This document shows, one piece after another, positions 9,610 through 18,256 of a stretch of 64,000 bases of DNA. Where the stretch lies: positions 186,001 through 250,000 of the forward strand of contig JAAYVB010000002.1 of NCBI GenBank assembly GCA_012517405.1, read 5' to 3'. The DNA is from Propionibacterium sp. (GTDB lineage Bacteria; Actinomycetota; Actinomycetes; Propionibacteriales; Propionibacteriaceae). The first letter of the stretch is position 1. The number at the start of each line of letters is the position of its first letter. The translations under genes and the position numbers were made by a program. The notes under the pieces are model-generated. The model was not told the DNA's origin. It saw nothing but the letters and a program-made list of their open reading frames with translations, and searched no databases.

Positions 9610-11045
9610 GCAAGGATCTGGATCTTTCGGTCTACCTGGTCACCGACACGGTGCAGTGCGGGGCGCTCGGTGTGGCGGAGACGGTCAGGCAGGCCGTGCA
9701 GGCAGGCGCCACGCTCGTCCAGGTGCGCGACCCCGATGCCGACGATGATGCATTCCTGGCGATGGCCCGCGACGTCGTCGAGACGGTCCGCGGCACGGGC
9801 GTGCCGGTGCTGCTGGACGATCGGGTGCACCTGGTCGCCGCCGCGGGAGCCGACGGCGCCCACGTCGGGCAGTCCGACATGCCCGTGGCACAGGCCCGGG
9901 CGATCCTCGGGCCCGACCCGATCCTCGGCCTGTCGGTCGAAACCGGGGAGCAGCTGGACTGGGCTGTCGCCCACCTCGGCCGCGGTGATATCGACTACCT
10001 CGGCCTGGGCCCGGTGCGCCCGACCGCATCCAAGCCCAATCACGCACCGGCCACCGGTCTGCGTTATCTGAGCGGCCTGGCCGCCCGCAGCCCGTGGCCG
10101 TGCGTGGCGATCGGGGGAGTGAAGGCGGCCGATACCGCTGCCGTGCGGCGTTCGGGTTTCGCGGGGGTCTCGGTGATCAGCGCGATCTGCGGACAGCCCG
10201 ATGTCCGGGCGGCCACCCGCGAGCTGGTGAATGCTTGGGCCAGCGGCGGGCTGCCTCCCGTCGCGCTGACCATCGCGGGCAGCGACCCCTCCGGCGGCGC
10301 AGGTATCCAAGCCGACCTCAAGACCTTCTCCGCGCTGGGTGCTTTCGGCACCAGCGTGATCACCGCGCTGACCGCGCAGAACACCCAGGGTGTCACCGGG
10401 GTGCATGTGGTGCCGGTCGACTTCGTCGCTCAGCAGTTCGAGACCCTGGTGGCCGATGTGCGCATCGATTCGATCAAGGTCGGCATGCTGGCCACCGCCG
10501 AGCTGGCCGACGAGGTCGCAGAACTGCTCGGCGAGCTCGATGCCCCCGTGGTCCTTGATCCGGTGATGGTCGCCACCTCCGGCGATCGCCTATTGGACGA
10601 CGACGCTGTCCAGGCGGTCCGGCGGCTCATCGCGAAGGCCGACATCATCACCCCGAACCTGCCCGAGGCCGCGGTTCTGCTGGGCGAGACGCAGGCCACC
10701 GGCCTGGACGAGATGTCGGCCCAGGCAGTCAAGCTGCGCGAACTCGGGGCGGACTGGGTACTGCTCAAGGGTGGACATCGGCTGGATGCCCGGGCCACCG
10801 ATGTACTCGCGGGCCCCGATGGCGTCCACGAGCTCGTCAGCCACGTCGTACAGACCAAGAACACCCACGGCACCGGCTGCACACTGAGCTCGGCGTTGGC
10901 GGCGTTGCGACCGCGCAACCTCGACTGGCCGTCCACCGCCGCGGCCGCCAAGGAATGGATCACCGGGGCGCTGGATCACGCCGACGAACTGGGCGTCGGG
11001 CACGGGCACGGCCCGGTTCATCACTTCTATCGATTCTGGAGCTGA
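9606..11045 (+). CDS. thiE/thiD: ThiE-ThiD fusion: thiamine-phosphate synthase and HMP(-P) kinase
   Basis: A 479-aa bifunctional protein. Residues about 1-215 are ThiE: LYLVTDTV start, [48 protein letters not shown] (pyrophosphate loop) and AIGGVKAAD. Residues about 218-479 are Thi[73 protein letters not shown] and the catalytic [15 protein letters not shown]. Together with ThiM it joins salvaged thiazole and pyrimidine into thiamine phosphate. The gene overlaps thiM by 4 nt and is under the same riboswitch. Fusions in the ThiD-ThiE order are also known; here ThiE is N-terminal. Confidence 0.95.
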   Translation: MSKDLDLSVYLVTDTVQCGALGVAETVRQAVQAGATLVQVRDPDADDDAFLAMARDVVETVRGTGVPVLLDDRVHLVAAAGADGAHVGQSDMPVAQARAILGPDPILGLSVETGEQLDWAVAHLGRGDIDYLGLGPVRPTASKPNHAPATGLRYLSGLAARSPWPCVAIGGVKAADTAAVRRSGFAGVSVISAICGQPDVRAATRELVNAWASGGLPPVALTIAGSDPSGGAGIQADLKTFSALGAFGTSVITALTAQNTQGVTGVHVVPVDFVAQQFETLVADVRIDSIKVGMLATAELADEVAELLGELDAPVVLDPVMVATSGDRLLDDDAVQAVRRLIAKADIITPNLPEAAVLLGETQATGLDEMSAQAVKLRELGADWVLLKGGHRLDARATDVLAGPDGVHELVSHVVQTKNTHGTGCTLSSALAALRPRNLDWPSTAAAAKEWITGALDHADELGVGHGHGPVHHFYRFWS

Positions 11046-11049
11046 TGGC

Positions 11050-12405
11050 TCACAGATTGGCCGGGGGCTCGCCGATCAGGTAGATGTTCTCGGTCTTCTC
11101 GCCTTCATGGGTGACGAAGATGGTCGGGATGGCCTGCTCCGCCCGGCTGATCTTCTGGCCCGCCAGCGGCAGTTCGGCGCGCGCGCGTGCGTGGCGGTCG
11201 CGGGCGTCCTGGAGCGGCTCTTCACCGACGATCTCACCGTTTCGCACCAGATCGACCATCACCAGCCGGTCGTTGCTGTCGGTGCGCGGTGCCACATCCA
11301 CGCCGATGACCTCGGCGGTCGCGGTTCCGCTCTGATCGATCTGGCGCATCACGATCTTGCGCCCGCCGATGGTGCCCTTGTTCTGCGACTTCTTCACCAC
11401 CGGATGCTGCACGGCGTCCGGGTCGTCGGAGTCGGCCCGGCTGACCATCTTGTAGACCATGCCGCAGGTCGGATGTCCCGAACCGGTGACCACCGAGGTG
11501 CCGACGCCGAACCCATCCACGGGAGCGCCACGCAACGCGGCGATCTGGTACTCGTCCAGGTCGTTGGTGACAATGATGCGCGTCTTGGTGGCGCCCAGCG
11601 AGTCGAGCAGCTTGCGTACCCGGCGCACCTCGACGCTCAGATCGCCCGAATCCAGCCGGATGGCGCCGATGCGCCCCTCGGTGAGTTCGACAGCCTTCCT
11701 AATGGCATCGTCCACGTCGTAGGTGTCGACCAGCAGTGTGGTCTGTTCGCCCATGGCCTCCAGCTGCGCCTTGAAGGCGTCTTCTTCCGAATCGAAGAGC
11801 ATCGTGAAGGCGTGGGCGGCGGTGCCGCTGACCGGGATGCCCCAGCTGCGTCCGGCCTCCAGATCGGAGCTGGGCCCGAAACCGGCGATCCACGACGCCC
11901 GGGCCGCCGCGACGGCCGCCCACTCGTGGGTGCGCCGGCCACCCATCTCGATGATCGGGCGACCCTCAGCGGCCAGCGTCATCCGCGATGCCGCCGAAGC
12001 CACCGCGGAGTCATGGTTGAAGATCGACAGTAGCAACGTCTCCAGCACCACGGCTTCGGCGAAACTGCCCTCGACGACTGCCACCGGCGAGCCGGAGAAG
12101 AAGAGTTCGCCTTCCGCATAGCCGCGGATATTCCCGGAGAATTTGTAGTCGGCCAGCCACTCGGCGAGCATGTCATCGGCGATACCGCGGTCGCGCAGGA
12201 ATTCGATCTCCTCGGGGCCGAACCGGAAGTGTTTCAGTGCCTCCAGGGCACGTCCGGTGCCGGCCACGACGCCGTAGCTGCGGCCGGTGGGGAGCCTGCG
12301 CGGGAACAGATCGAAAGTGCAGCGGCGAAATGCCGTGCCGGCATGCATGGCCGCCTTGATCATGGTCAGCTCATACATATCGGTGAGCAGTGCAGTGGAC
12401 GTCAT
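11050..12405 (-). CDS. pncB: Nicotinate phosphoribosyltransferase
   Basis: A 451-aa cytosolic enzyme that joins nicotinate to PRPP to form nicotinate mononucleotide in NAD salvage. It starts STALLTDMYELTMIKAA, the classical beginning of the family, and has FDLFPRRLPTGRSYGVVAG, the catalytic-loop region EMGGRRTHEWAAVAAARASWIAGF (the His is autophosphorylated in characterised members), LLVDTYDV, IRLDSGDL and DGFGVGTSVVTG. The start at 12405 is chosen from homology; longer in-frame readings to 12495 add a Cys/Pro-rich stretch with no family match. Divergent from clpS with about 50 nt between starts. Confidence 0.95.
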   Translation of the reverse strand: MTSTALLTDMYELTMIKAAMHAGTAFRRCTFDLFPRRLPTGRSYGVVAGTGRALEALKHFRFGPEEIEFLRDRGIADDMLAEWLADYKFSGNIRGYAEGELFFSGSPVAVVEGSFAEAVVLETLLLSIFNHDSAVASAASRMTLAAEGRPIIEMGGRRTHEWAAVAAARASWIAGFGPSSDLEAGRSWGIPVSGTAAHAFTMLFDSEEDAFKAQLEAMGEQTTLLVDTYDVDDAIRKAVELTEGRIGAIRLDSGDLSVEVRRVRKLLDSLGATKTRIIVTNDLDEYQIAALRGAPVDGFGVGTSVVTGSGHPTCGMVYKMVSRADSDDPDAVQHPVVKKSQNKGTIGGRKIVMRQIDQSGTATAEVIGVDVAPRTDSNDRLVMVDLVRNGEIVGEEPLQDARDRHARARAELPLAGQKISRAEQAIPTIFVTHEGEKTENIYLIGEPPANL

Positions 12406-12454
12406 ATGGCTGAGCCTATGCCCGCCGGTTGGGCAGGTGGGTAACAATAGGCAC

Positions 12455-12766
12455 ATGGCAAGCGAATCGGCATCCGCAGCAACGGGGGGCGGCACGGCCG
12501 TCGAGGAGCTCGCGTCCGAGAAATCTCAGACCACCCAGCCGTGGGTCACCGTGGTCTGGGATGACCCGGTCAATCTGATGAGCTACGTCACGCACGTCTT
12601 CTCGACATATTTCAGCTACCCCAAGGATCAGGCCGAACGTCTGATGATGCAGGTCCACATGGAGGGCCGCGCGATCGTCAGCTGTGGTGGCCGCGATTGT
12701 ATGGAACGCGACGTCCAGGCGATGCACAGTTACGGCCTGTGGGCGACCCTGGACAAGGCCGAGTGA
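12455..12766 (+). CDS. clpS: ATP-dependent Clp protease adaptor ClpS
   Basis: A 103-aa adaptor that delivers N-degron substrates to ClpAP/ClpCP. After a flexible 30-residue N-terminus the core WVTVVWDDPVNLMSYVTHVFSTYF matches the ClpS fold, including the Asn/Asp pocket that binds the substrate's N-terminal amino group, followed by AERLMMQVHMEGRAIVSCGGRDCMERDVQAMHSYGLWATLD. The start ATG at 12455 gives the normal length. The stop overlaps the next gene (GTGATG), so the two are translationally coupled, an arrangement conserved in actinobacteria. Confidence 0.95.
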   Translation: MASESASAATGGGTAVEELASEKSQTTQPWVTVVWDDPVNLMSYVTHVFSTYFSYPKDQAERLMMQVHMEGRAIVSCGGRDCMERDVQAMHSYGLWATLDKAE

Positions 12767-13389
12767 TGCTCGCGTTCCGCCGGGTGGACGATCGGGTGGT
12801 CTGCCAGTTCGAGCCGGCCGAGCTCAGTCTGCTGAGCGGGCTGATCAGCCAGCTGATCGAACTGCTCCTGGAGTCGAGCCCCCCGGCGGGCGGCCCGGGC
12901 ACCGCCTGGCTCAGCGACGACGACCCGGACGAATCCGACGCGGTCGACGACGAGGACCAGATCTTCGCCCGGCTGGAGCGCGAGATGGTCAGCGAGGACG
13001 ATTTCGACTACGAGCCGGTCGGTGATCCGGTCCTGCAGCGGCTGTTCCCGAACCCGTACCCCGATGATCCGGCGGCCGGTCACGATTTCCAGCGGTTCAC
13101 CCACACCGCTCAGCTCGACGACAAGGTGAACGCGGCGCGCGCGGTGCTGGCCGACCTCGAAGGCATCCAGGCCCATGGCCGCTGCGAGGTCTGCGGGTCG
13201 CACACCACAGGCTGGCTGAAGACCTTGACCAATCTGCGGCTGGCCCTCGCGGTGCGCCTCGACATCCGCGACGCCGATGATGCCGATCACGTCAGTGAGC
13301 TGCCCGAGGACGATCCCCGCAGCTGGACGTTTTCGATCTATGAATGGCTGGGATGGGTACAGGAATCCCTGCTGAACGCCCAGGAATGA
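12766..13389 (+). CDS. DUF2017 family protein
   Basis: A 207-aa protein that begins MLAFRRVDDRVVCQFEPAELSLLSGLISQLIELL, the typical N-terminus of the actinobacterial DUF2017 family, and has the conserved RLFPNPYPDDPAAGHDFQRFTHTAQLDDKVNAA segment in the middle. The C-terminal half is a helical region ending in FSIYEWLGWVQESLLNA. Function is unknown, but the gene is nearly always next to clpS and close to murI, as here. Start ATG 12766 overlaps the clpS stop; a GTG lies one codon upstream. Confidence 0.88.
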   Translation: MLAFRRVDDRVVCQFEPAELSLLSGLISQLIELLLESSPPAGGPGTAWLSDDDPDESDAVDDEDQIFARLEREMVSEDDFDYEPVGDPVLQRLFPNPYPDDPAAGHDFQRFTHTAQLDDKVNAARAVLADLEGIQAHGRCEVCGSHTTGWLKTLTNLRLALAVRLDIRDADDADHVSELPEDDPRSWTFSIYEWLGWVQESLLNAQE

Positions 13390-13423
13390 GCCACGCAGCG
13401 ATCCTTTGGCTAAAGTTGGCCCG

Positions 13424-14242
13424 GTGAACGAGCTGTCCGCGGCGCCCATAGGCATCTTCGATTCGGGTTTCGGCGGGTTGACCGTTGCACGCGCAATCGT
13501 CGATCTGCTGCCCGGTGAAGACATCATCTACCTGGGCGACACCGCCCGCGCCCCCTATGGTCCTCGGTCCTTGGCCGAGGTGCGGGAGTTCACCCTGCAA
13601 AGTCTCGACTGGTTGGTCGCCCAAGGCGTGAAGGCGCTGATCATCGCGTGCAATACCGGGTCGTCCGCTGCGCTTCGTGACGCCCGCGAGCGCTACCCCC
13701 AGCTGCCGATCGTCGAAGTCGTGCTGCCGGCCGCGCGTAAGGCGGCGTCCATCACCCGCAATGGCAGGGTCGGCGTGATCTGCACTGCCGGCACCGCGAC
13801 CTCGCGCAGCTACAACGACGCGCTGGCGGCCTCACCGGTGCAGGTGAGCACGCAGGTCTGCCCGAAGTTCGTGCCCTTCGTCGAAGCAGGGATCACCACC
13901 GGCGATTCGCTGATGGCCGTCGCCAGCGGCTATCTCGAGCCTCTGAAGCACAAGCAGGTCGACACGCTGATCCTCGGCTGCACGCACTATCCGCTGTTGT
14001 CGGGTGTGATCAGTTTCATCATGGGCGACGAGGTGGTCCTGGTCAGCAGCGCGGACGAGTGCGCCCGCTCCACATTCGCCACCCTCAAGCGCAAGGGCCT
14101 GCTGCGCAGCGACGGCCACACGGCTGAGCGCAGCTTCAACACCACCGGCGATCCGGCGCAGTTCGAGGGGCTGGGCCGGCGCCTGATGGGAGGCTTCGTC
14201 CGCGACGTGGAGCAGGTAGACCTGGGACTGAAGGTCTTCTGA
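13424..14242 (+). CDS. murI: Glutamate racemase
   Basis: A 272-aa cofactor-independent racemase that supplies D-glutamate for peptidoglycan. Both catalytic cysteines are visible: IIACNTGSSAA (Cys1) and LILGCTHYPLLSG (Cys2), with the IGIFDSGFGGLTVARAI start and the YLGDTARAPYGPRS loop. The GTG at 13424 fits the family start; a TTG at 13406 is in frame. In many actinobacteria murI leads directly towards rph and rdgB; here a 9-kb lactate locus separates them. Confidence 0.95.
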   Translation: MNELSAAPIGIFDSGFGGLTVARAIVDLLPGEDIIYLGDTARAPYGPRSLAEVREFTLQSLDWLVAQGVKALIIACNTGSSAALRDARERYPQLPIVEVVLPAARKAASITRNGRVGVICTAGTATSRSYNDALAASPVQVSTQVCPKFVPFVEAGITTGDSLMAVASGYLEPLKHKQVDTLILGCTHYPLLSGVISFIMGDEVVLVSSADECARSTFATLKRKGLLRSDGHTAERSFNTTGDPAQFEGLGRRLMGGFVRDVEQVDLGLKVF

Positions 14243-14310
14243 TACCCCGGTTGCTCGGAACCGACCTAGGTGCGTGGGACGGAACCCCCTCTTGCGGGTC
14301 ACTCCACCCG

Positions 14311-14378
14311 TTCCCGCGCCCGGAATCCGAAGCTGCGCCCGATATATCGGGCGCAGCTTCGGATTTGGAGCGCGGGAA
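14311..14378. terminator. Long perfect hairpin between convergent murI and D-lactate dehydrogenase
   Basis: A symmetrical inverted repeat centred at 14344/14345. The inner arms (14324-14344 and 14345-14365) are a perfect 21-bp palindrome around CGGGCGCAGCTTCGGATT, and the outer arms TTCCCGCGC (14311-14319) and GCGCGGGAA (14370-14378) pair again after a 4-nt mismatch. The structure lies between two converging genes and most simply acts as a bidirectional terminator, although no T-tract follows. Confidence 0.75.
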
Positions 14379-14408
14379 GCCCCCAGCGGTACGACAGTGG
14401 GAGCCGGA

Positions 14409-17249
14409 CTACGCGTTGACGGGTGCCGCCCGGGAGGCGAGCTCCTCAAGCACATGCACGTAGGTCTTGCCGGTCGCCCTGGTCAGGCCGAGCTCGCAGG
14501 TCCGGTTGAGGGACATGTACAAGTCGGCGTTGGCAGCCTTGGCCTCGGCCGCTTCGTCACGGGTCGACGTGGCGGTGAGCTCGGGATGCAGCAGGCCGCG
14601 GTCACCGGCGAAGGCGCAGCAGCGCCAGCCGTCCGGCACCATGACCTCGTCGGCCACCAGCCCGGCCAGCATGATCAGTGCGTCGTTGACGCCCAGATGG
14701 GTGCTGGAGCAGGTCGGATGCAGCACGGCCAGATGCTCGCGGGGCAGCTGGGGCAGCTTCGGCGCGATCTGCTCGGCGGTGAACTGCACGGCATCGATGA
14801 TCTTCGCGTCGGTGACGCCCTGGTTCTTCAGCGCCACCTGCATGCCTTCGGTGCACGAGACCGCATCGCAGACGATCGGCAGTTCCCAGTTGTTGCTGGC
14901 CTTGGCCAGCGAGGCCGCCAGCCGTTCGCCCATGAGCTTGGCGCCGGACTTCATGCCCTTCGACTTCCACGGGGTGCCGCAGCACAGCGATTGGATGTCG
15001 TCCGGGATCTCCATGCGGATCCCCACCAGCTCGCACAGCCGCCGGAAGGCGTCCGATGATCCCTTGCCGCAGGCATGATCGGAGCCGAACATGGTGCCCA
15101 CGCAGGCGGGCATGAAGACGATCTCCGGCTTTGGCGCGTGATGCGGATGCCGGGCAGGGCCACCACCGGGCAGTTCGGGCGACAGCGTGGGGACGACGTC
15201 CTCGCCGACGACCTTGCGGGCCACGCCCAGGACGCCGCGCACCGGGGCGTTCGGCACATGGTCGACCACGGTCATGCCGACCGACGCCACGTTCACGAAC
15301 GGACCCCAGATCTTCGCGGCACCCTTCCAGGTGGCGTCCAGCCAACGCGGAGCGAGTTCGGCGCGCATATCGCGGATCAGCTGACCGGTGTTGATCTGCA
15401 CCGGGCAGGCGGTCTGGCACATGCCGTCGACCGCGCAGGTATCGACCACCGCGTAGCGCTCGTCTTCCTTCAGCTGGGCGACCAGAGCCTCGTCGTGCTC
15501 GTCCTCGGCATGGGCGATGGCCCGCTGGATGACGATCCGCTGCCGTGGCGTGGTGGTCAGATGCTGGCTGGGACAGACCGGCTCGCAGTAGCCGCATTCC
15601 ACGCAGTCATCGATGATCGGACGCACCGGTGTGGTCTTCTTGATGTCGACCAGGTGCAGCTTCGGGTTCTCGGTCAGCACCGAATCGGGGTTGAGGATCC
15701 GGGAGGGATCACAGGCCTTCTTGACCTGCCACATGGCGTCGTAGAGCTCGTCACCGTACTGCCGGTGGACGAACGGGGCCATGATGCGTCCGGTGCCGTG
15801 CTCGGCCTTCAGCGTGCCCTGCTTGCCGAGCACCAGGGAGACCATGTCCTCGGTGAAGTTCTCGTAGCGCTTCATGGACGCCGGCCCGTCGAAATCCTCG
15901 GTGACCAGGAAGTGGATGTTGCCGTCCTTCGCATGCCCGAAGATGACACCGCCTTCGTAGCCGTGGCGGTCGAAGAGCATCTGCAGGTCGCTGCAGACCG
16001 TGCCGAGATCCATGATCGGCACCGCGATGTCCTCGAGCAGCGCGGCCGTGCCCTTCGGACGATTGCGCGCGACCTTGGTGTACAGGCCCTTGCGCAGCGT
16101 CCACATCTGTTCGCGGCGTCCGGCGTCCTGGGTCAGTTCCGGCGGGGCGTACAGATCGAACGACGCGCACTTTTCCATGCCGGCCCCGGCCCGGGCAGCC
16201 AACTCGTCGTCCGAGTCGCCCTGATACTCGACCAGCAGGATCGCTTCGCCGCCGACGGTGAAGTTCTTCGGCAGCACCGGAGCAGCCTCGGTGCCCATCG
16301 CGAGGATGGACGCCGAGTCGATCAGCTCGGCCACGTCGGCCCCGCTGTCGACGATCGTGGGCAGCGCTTCGGTGGCTGCGTCGAGGGAGTTGAAGAGCAG
16401 GAAACCGGTGGCGGTCTTCGAATGGATCGGGACGGTCTTCAAGGTCGCCTCGGCAACGAAGCCCAGCGTGCCCTCACTGCCGATCATCAGGTGCTCGAGG
16501 ATCTTGACCGGATCGTCGAAATCGATGAACGAGTTCAGGCCGTAGCCCATGGTGTTCTTCATGGAGTAGCGGCGCTGCAGGTCGGTACGCATCTCGGGGC
16601 GACCCAGCTGCGTGTGCAGCTTGGTCAGCACCTCGACCAGCTCCGGCTCCTGGTTGGCGAGCACTTCACCGGCCTTGGGGCTGGCGGTGTCGATGACGGT
16701 TCCCGAGGGCAACGCGATCACCATCGAGTCGATCGTGCGGTAGGTGTTGGCGGTGGTTCCGCAGGTCATGCCGGACGAGTTGTTGGCGATCATGCCGCCG
16801 ATGGTGCAGGCGATCTCGCTGGCCGGATCGGGGCCGAGCTTGGTGTGGTACTTGGCCAGCCGGGCATTCACCTGCCGGACCGTCGCTCCGGGCTGGACGC
16901 GCACCCGCTGACCGGCGTCCAGAATCTCGATATCGCGGAAATGCCGCCTGACGTCGAGCGTCAGTCCGCGCGAGAACGCCTGGCCCGACAGGCTGGTGCC
17001 GCCGCTGCGGAATGTCAGAGGCCAACCCGAGCGCACGGCCAATGCCATGGCCATGCCCACCTGGTGGGCAGTGCGCGGACGGGCCAGAGCCTGAGGAACC
17101 GCGAGATAGTGGGACGCATCGATCGCGATCGCGAAGCGGTCGAGAGCGCGGGTTGTGACTTCAACATCTTCGCCCAGTGCGGCCGCGAGTTCGCGGACGT
17201 ATTCTTCGGGCACATCGGCCAGTTGTGTTCGGGAACTGATTACTGACAT
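14409..17249 (-). CDS. FAD- and Fe-S-dependent D-lactate dehydrogenase (GlcD/GlpC-type fusion)
   Basis: A 946-aa respiratory-type dehydrogenase. The N-terminal about 250 residues are an FAD-binding PCMH domain (YLAVPQALARPRTAHQVGMAMALAVRSGWPLTFRSGGTSLSGQA, IGGMIANNSSGMTCG), followed by an FAD-oxidase C domain to about 540 (EHGTGRIMAPFVH). Next are two 4Fe-4S clusters (CVECGYCEPVCPS and CAVDGMCQTACPV) and two CCG cysteine-rich domains (CCGTPWKSKG, HPTCSSTHLG, WRCCAFAGDRG). This architecture matches actinobacterial D-lactate/2-hydroxyacid dehydrogenases that pass electrons to the quinone pool. The start at 17249 has AAGGAG upstream; a longer reading to 17369 has no homology. An LldR-type operator sits at 17276-17286. 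Confidence 0.88.
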   Translation of the reverse strand: MSVISSRTQLADVPEEYVRELAAALGEDVEVTTRALDRFAIAIDASHYLAVPQALARPRTAHQVGMAMALAVRSGWPLTFRSGGTSLSGQAFSRGLTLDVRRHFRDIEILDAGQRVRVQPGATVRQVNARLAKYHTKLGPDPASEIACTIGGMIANNSSGMTCGTTANTYRTIDSMVIALPSGTVIDTASPKAGEVLANQEPELVEVLTKLHTQLGRPEMRTDLQRRYSMKNTMGYGLNSFIDFDDPVKILEHLMIGSEGTLGFVAEATLKTVPIHSKTATGFLLFNSLDAATEALPTIVDSGADVAELIDSASILAMGTEAAPVLPKNFTVGGEAILLVEYQGDSDDELAARAGAGMEKCASFDLYAPPELTQDAGRREQMWTLRKGLYTKVARNRPKGTAALLEDIAVPIMDLGTVCSDLQMLFDRHGYEGGVIFGHAKDGNIHFLVTEDFDGPASMKRYENFTEDMVSLVLGKQGTLKAEHGTGRIMAPFVHRQYGDELYDAMWQVKKACDPSRILNPDSVLTENPKLHLVDIKKTTPVRPIIDDCVECGYCEPVCPSQHLTTTPRQRIVIQRAIAHAEDEHDEALVAQLKEDERYAVVDTCAVDGMCQTACPVQINTGQLIRDMRAELAPRWLDATWKGAAKIWGPFVNVASVGMTVVDHVPNAPVRGVLGVARKVVGEDVVPTLSPELPGGGPARHPHHAPKPEIVFMPACVGTMFGSDHACGKGSSDAFRRLCELVGIRMEIPDDIQSLCCGTPWKSKGMKSGAKLMGERLAASLAKASNNWELPIVCDAVSCTEGMQVALKNQGVTDAKIIDAVQFTAEQIAPKLPQLPREHLAVLHPTCSSTHLGVNDALIMLAGLVADEVMVPDGWRCCAFAGDRGLLHPELTATSTRDEAAEAKAANADLYMSLNRTCELGLTRATGKTYVHVLEELASRAAPVNA

Positions 17250-17275
17250 GGATATCGGACTCCTTCGTCGCAATA

Positions 17276-17286
17276 TGGTTCGACCA
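17276..17286 (-). promoter_or_regulatory. LldR/FadR-type operator in front of D-lactate dehydrogenase
   Basis: TGGTTCGACCA, inside the larger palindrome TATGGT-TCG-ACCATA, fits the TNGTNNNACNA motif known for LldR-type regulators. It lies 27 nt upstream of the dehydrogenase start, in the short gap after the regulator gene. Confidence 0.8.
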
Positions 17287-17295
17287 TAACGCGAA

Positions 17296-18090
17296 TCAAC
17301 ATTTGCTGCCACCCATGGGCAGGATCGTATACGCCGTCCGGATGTGCTCTTCGATGAGATCTGCAGCACGCTCGGGGTCGCGGCTGGCGATGGCTTCGAA
17401 GACTCTGCGGTGCTGCAGGTTCAGGTCACGGCGGAAGGCCTGATAGTCCGGTAAGTCTTCGCTGGCCCGTCGAATCGGAATGGCCAGTGCTTGCCTGACG
17501 GCAGTGGTCAGCACAGTGACGAACTGGTTGTCGGCCAGTTGCGCCATGGCGATGTGGAAGCGAGTGTCGAGGTCGTTGAATTGATCCAACTCCATCTGCT
17601 CGGCTTCCATCTCGCCGAGCAGGTCTCCCAACTTGGCAAGGCCCTCGGGGTTGGCGTTGATCGAAGCCATCGTAGCGCTGAATCGCTCCAGCATCACTCG
17701 GGCATCGACCACGTCATCAATAGGGAACTGTGACAACGCGACATGCAACTGAAGCAGCTCGCCCAAGGCGGGACCGTTCTGCGCAGTGATCCGCGTCCCG
17801 GAGTTCGGTCCGGCACCCACCTGCGAGGTTATGAGGCCTTGGGCAGCCATCATGCGAAGTGCTTCCCGCACTGCCGAGCGGCTCACCCCGAACTCGACGG
17901 CGAGTTCCCGTTCGGCCGGGAGCAGGGAGCCCACCGTCAACTCGCCGGCCAAGATCTGGTGTTCGAGGTGCTTTCGCACGACCTCATACGCTTTCACAGC
18001 GCCATCATCGAACCACTGTGACCATGCTGGCAAGCCACGGAAGCGCTGTGAAGTCGTCTGCAGTCCCGGAATCGGTCGTCTATTAGGCAC
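17296..18090 (-). CDS. FadR-subfamily GntR regulator of lactate genes (LldR-like)
   Basis: A protein of up to 264 aa with an N-terminal winged helix (LLPAERELAVEFGVSRSAVREALRMMAAQGLI) and a C-terminal FCD ligand-binding domain (VVDARVMLERF, DTRFHIAMAQLADNQF, QHRRVFEAIASRDPERAADLIEEHIRTAY) with the usual Asp/His metal-site residues. It is encoded between the D-lactate dehydrogenase and the lactate permease, and both neighbours have an identical-type palindrome (TGGT-N3-ACCA), so it is most likely a lactate-responsive repressor of both. The start is uncertain: GTG 18090 has an A/G-rich stretch upstream, while GTG 17997 would give the usual short N-terminus (KAYEVVRKHLEHQIL). Confidence 0.85.
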   Translation of the reverse strand: MPNRRPIPGLQTTSQRFRGLPAWSQWFDDGAVKAYEVVRKHLEHQILAGELTVGSLLPAERELAVEFGVSRSAVREALRMMAAQGLITSQVGAGPNSGTRITAQNGPALGELLQLHVALSQFPIDDVVDARVMLERFSATMASINANPEGLAKLGDLLGEMEAEQMELDQFNDLDTRFHIAMAQLADNQFVTVLTTAVRQALAIPIRRASEDLPDYQAFRRDLNLQHRRVFEAIASRDPERAADLIEEHIRTAYTILPMGGSKC

Positions 18091-18128
18091 GCCTTACCGA
18101 CCTTTTGGCGCAAAGTCCGGCTGCCTGC

Positions 18129-18156
18129 TTGACGGGCGACTCCTGCGCAATTTAAC
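18129..18156 (+). promoter_or_regulatory. Promoter of the lactate permease-lutABC operon
   Basis: A -35 box TTGACG (18129-18134) and a -10 box TTTAAC (18151-18156) are spaced 16 nt. The predicted transcription start falls about at 18163, right where the operator palindrome begins, which is a classical repression geometry. Confidence 0.65.
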
Positions 18157-18163
18157 GTGATCT

Positions 18164-18180
18164 GAGTGGTAAGACCACTC
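18164..18180 (+). promoter_or_regulatory. LldR/FadR-type operator at the lactate permease promoter
   Basis: GAGTGGT-AAG-ACCACTC is a perfect palindrome with 7-bp arms and contains TGGTAAGACCA (TNGTNNNACNA). It lies just downstream of the -10 box and upstream of both the permease and the divergent regulator gene, so it may serve repression of the permease operon and autoregulation. Confidence 0.85.
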
Positions 18181-18256
18181 GCGCTCTCCGCCGAGAACGG
18201 ATGGTTCTTACCGGGATCTGTCAATGGCAACCGTACGGCGGAACGATGGAGTTTCG

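Noticed and set aside
15075-17246. 723-aa plus-strand reading opposite the D-lactate dehydrogenase
   Set aside because: Composition is biased (His/Gly/Arg/Asp) and it fully overlaps a gene with clear FAD and Fe-S motifs.
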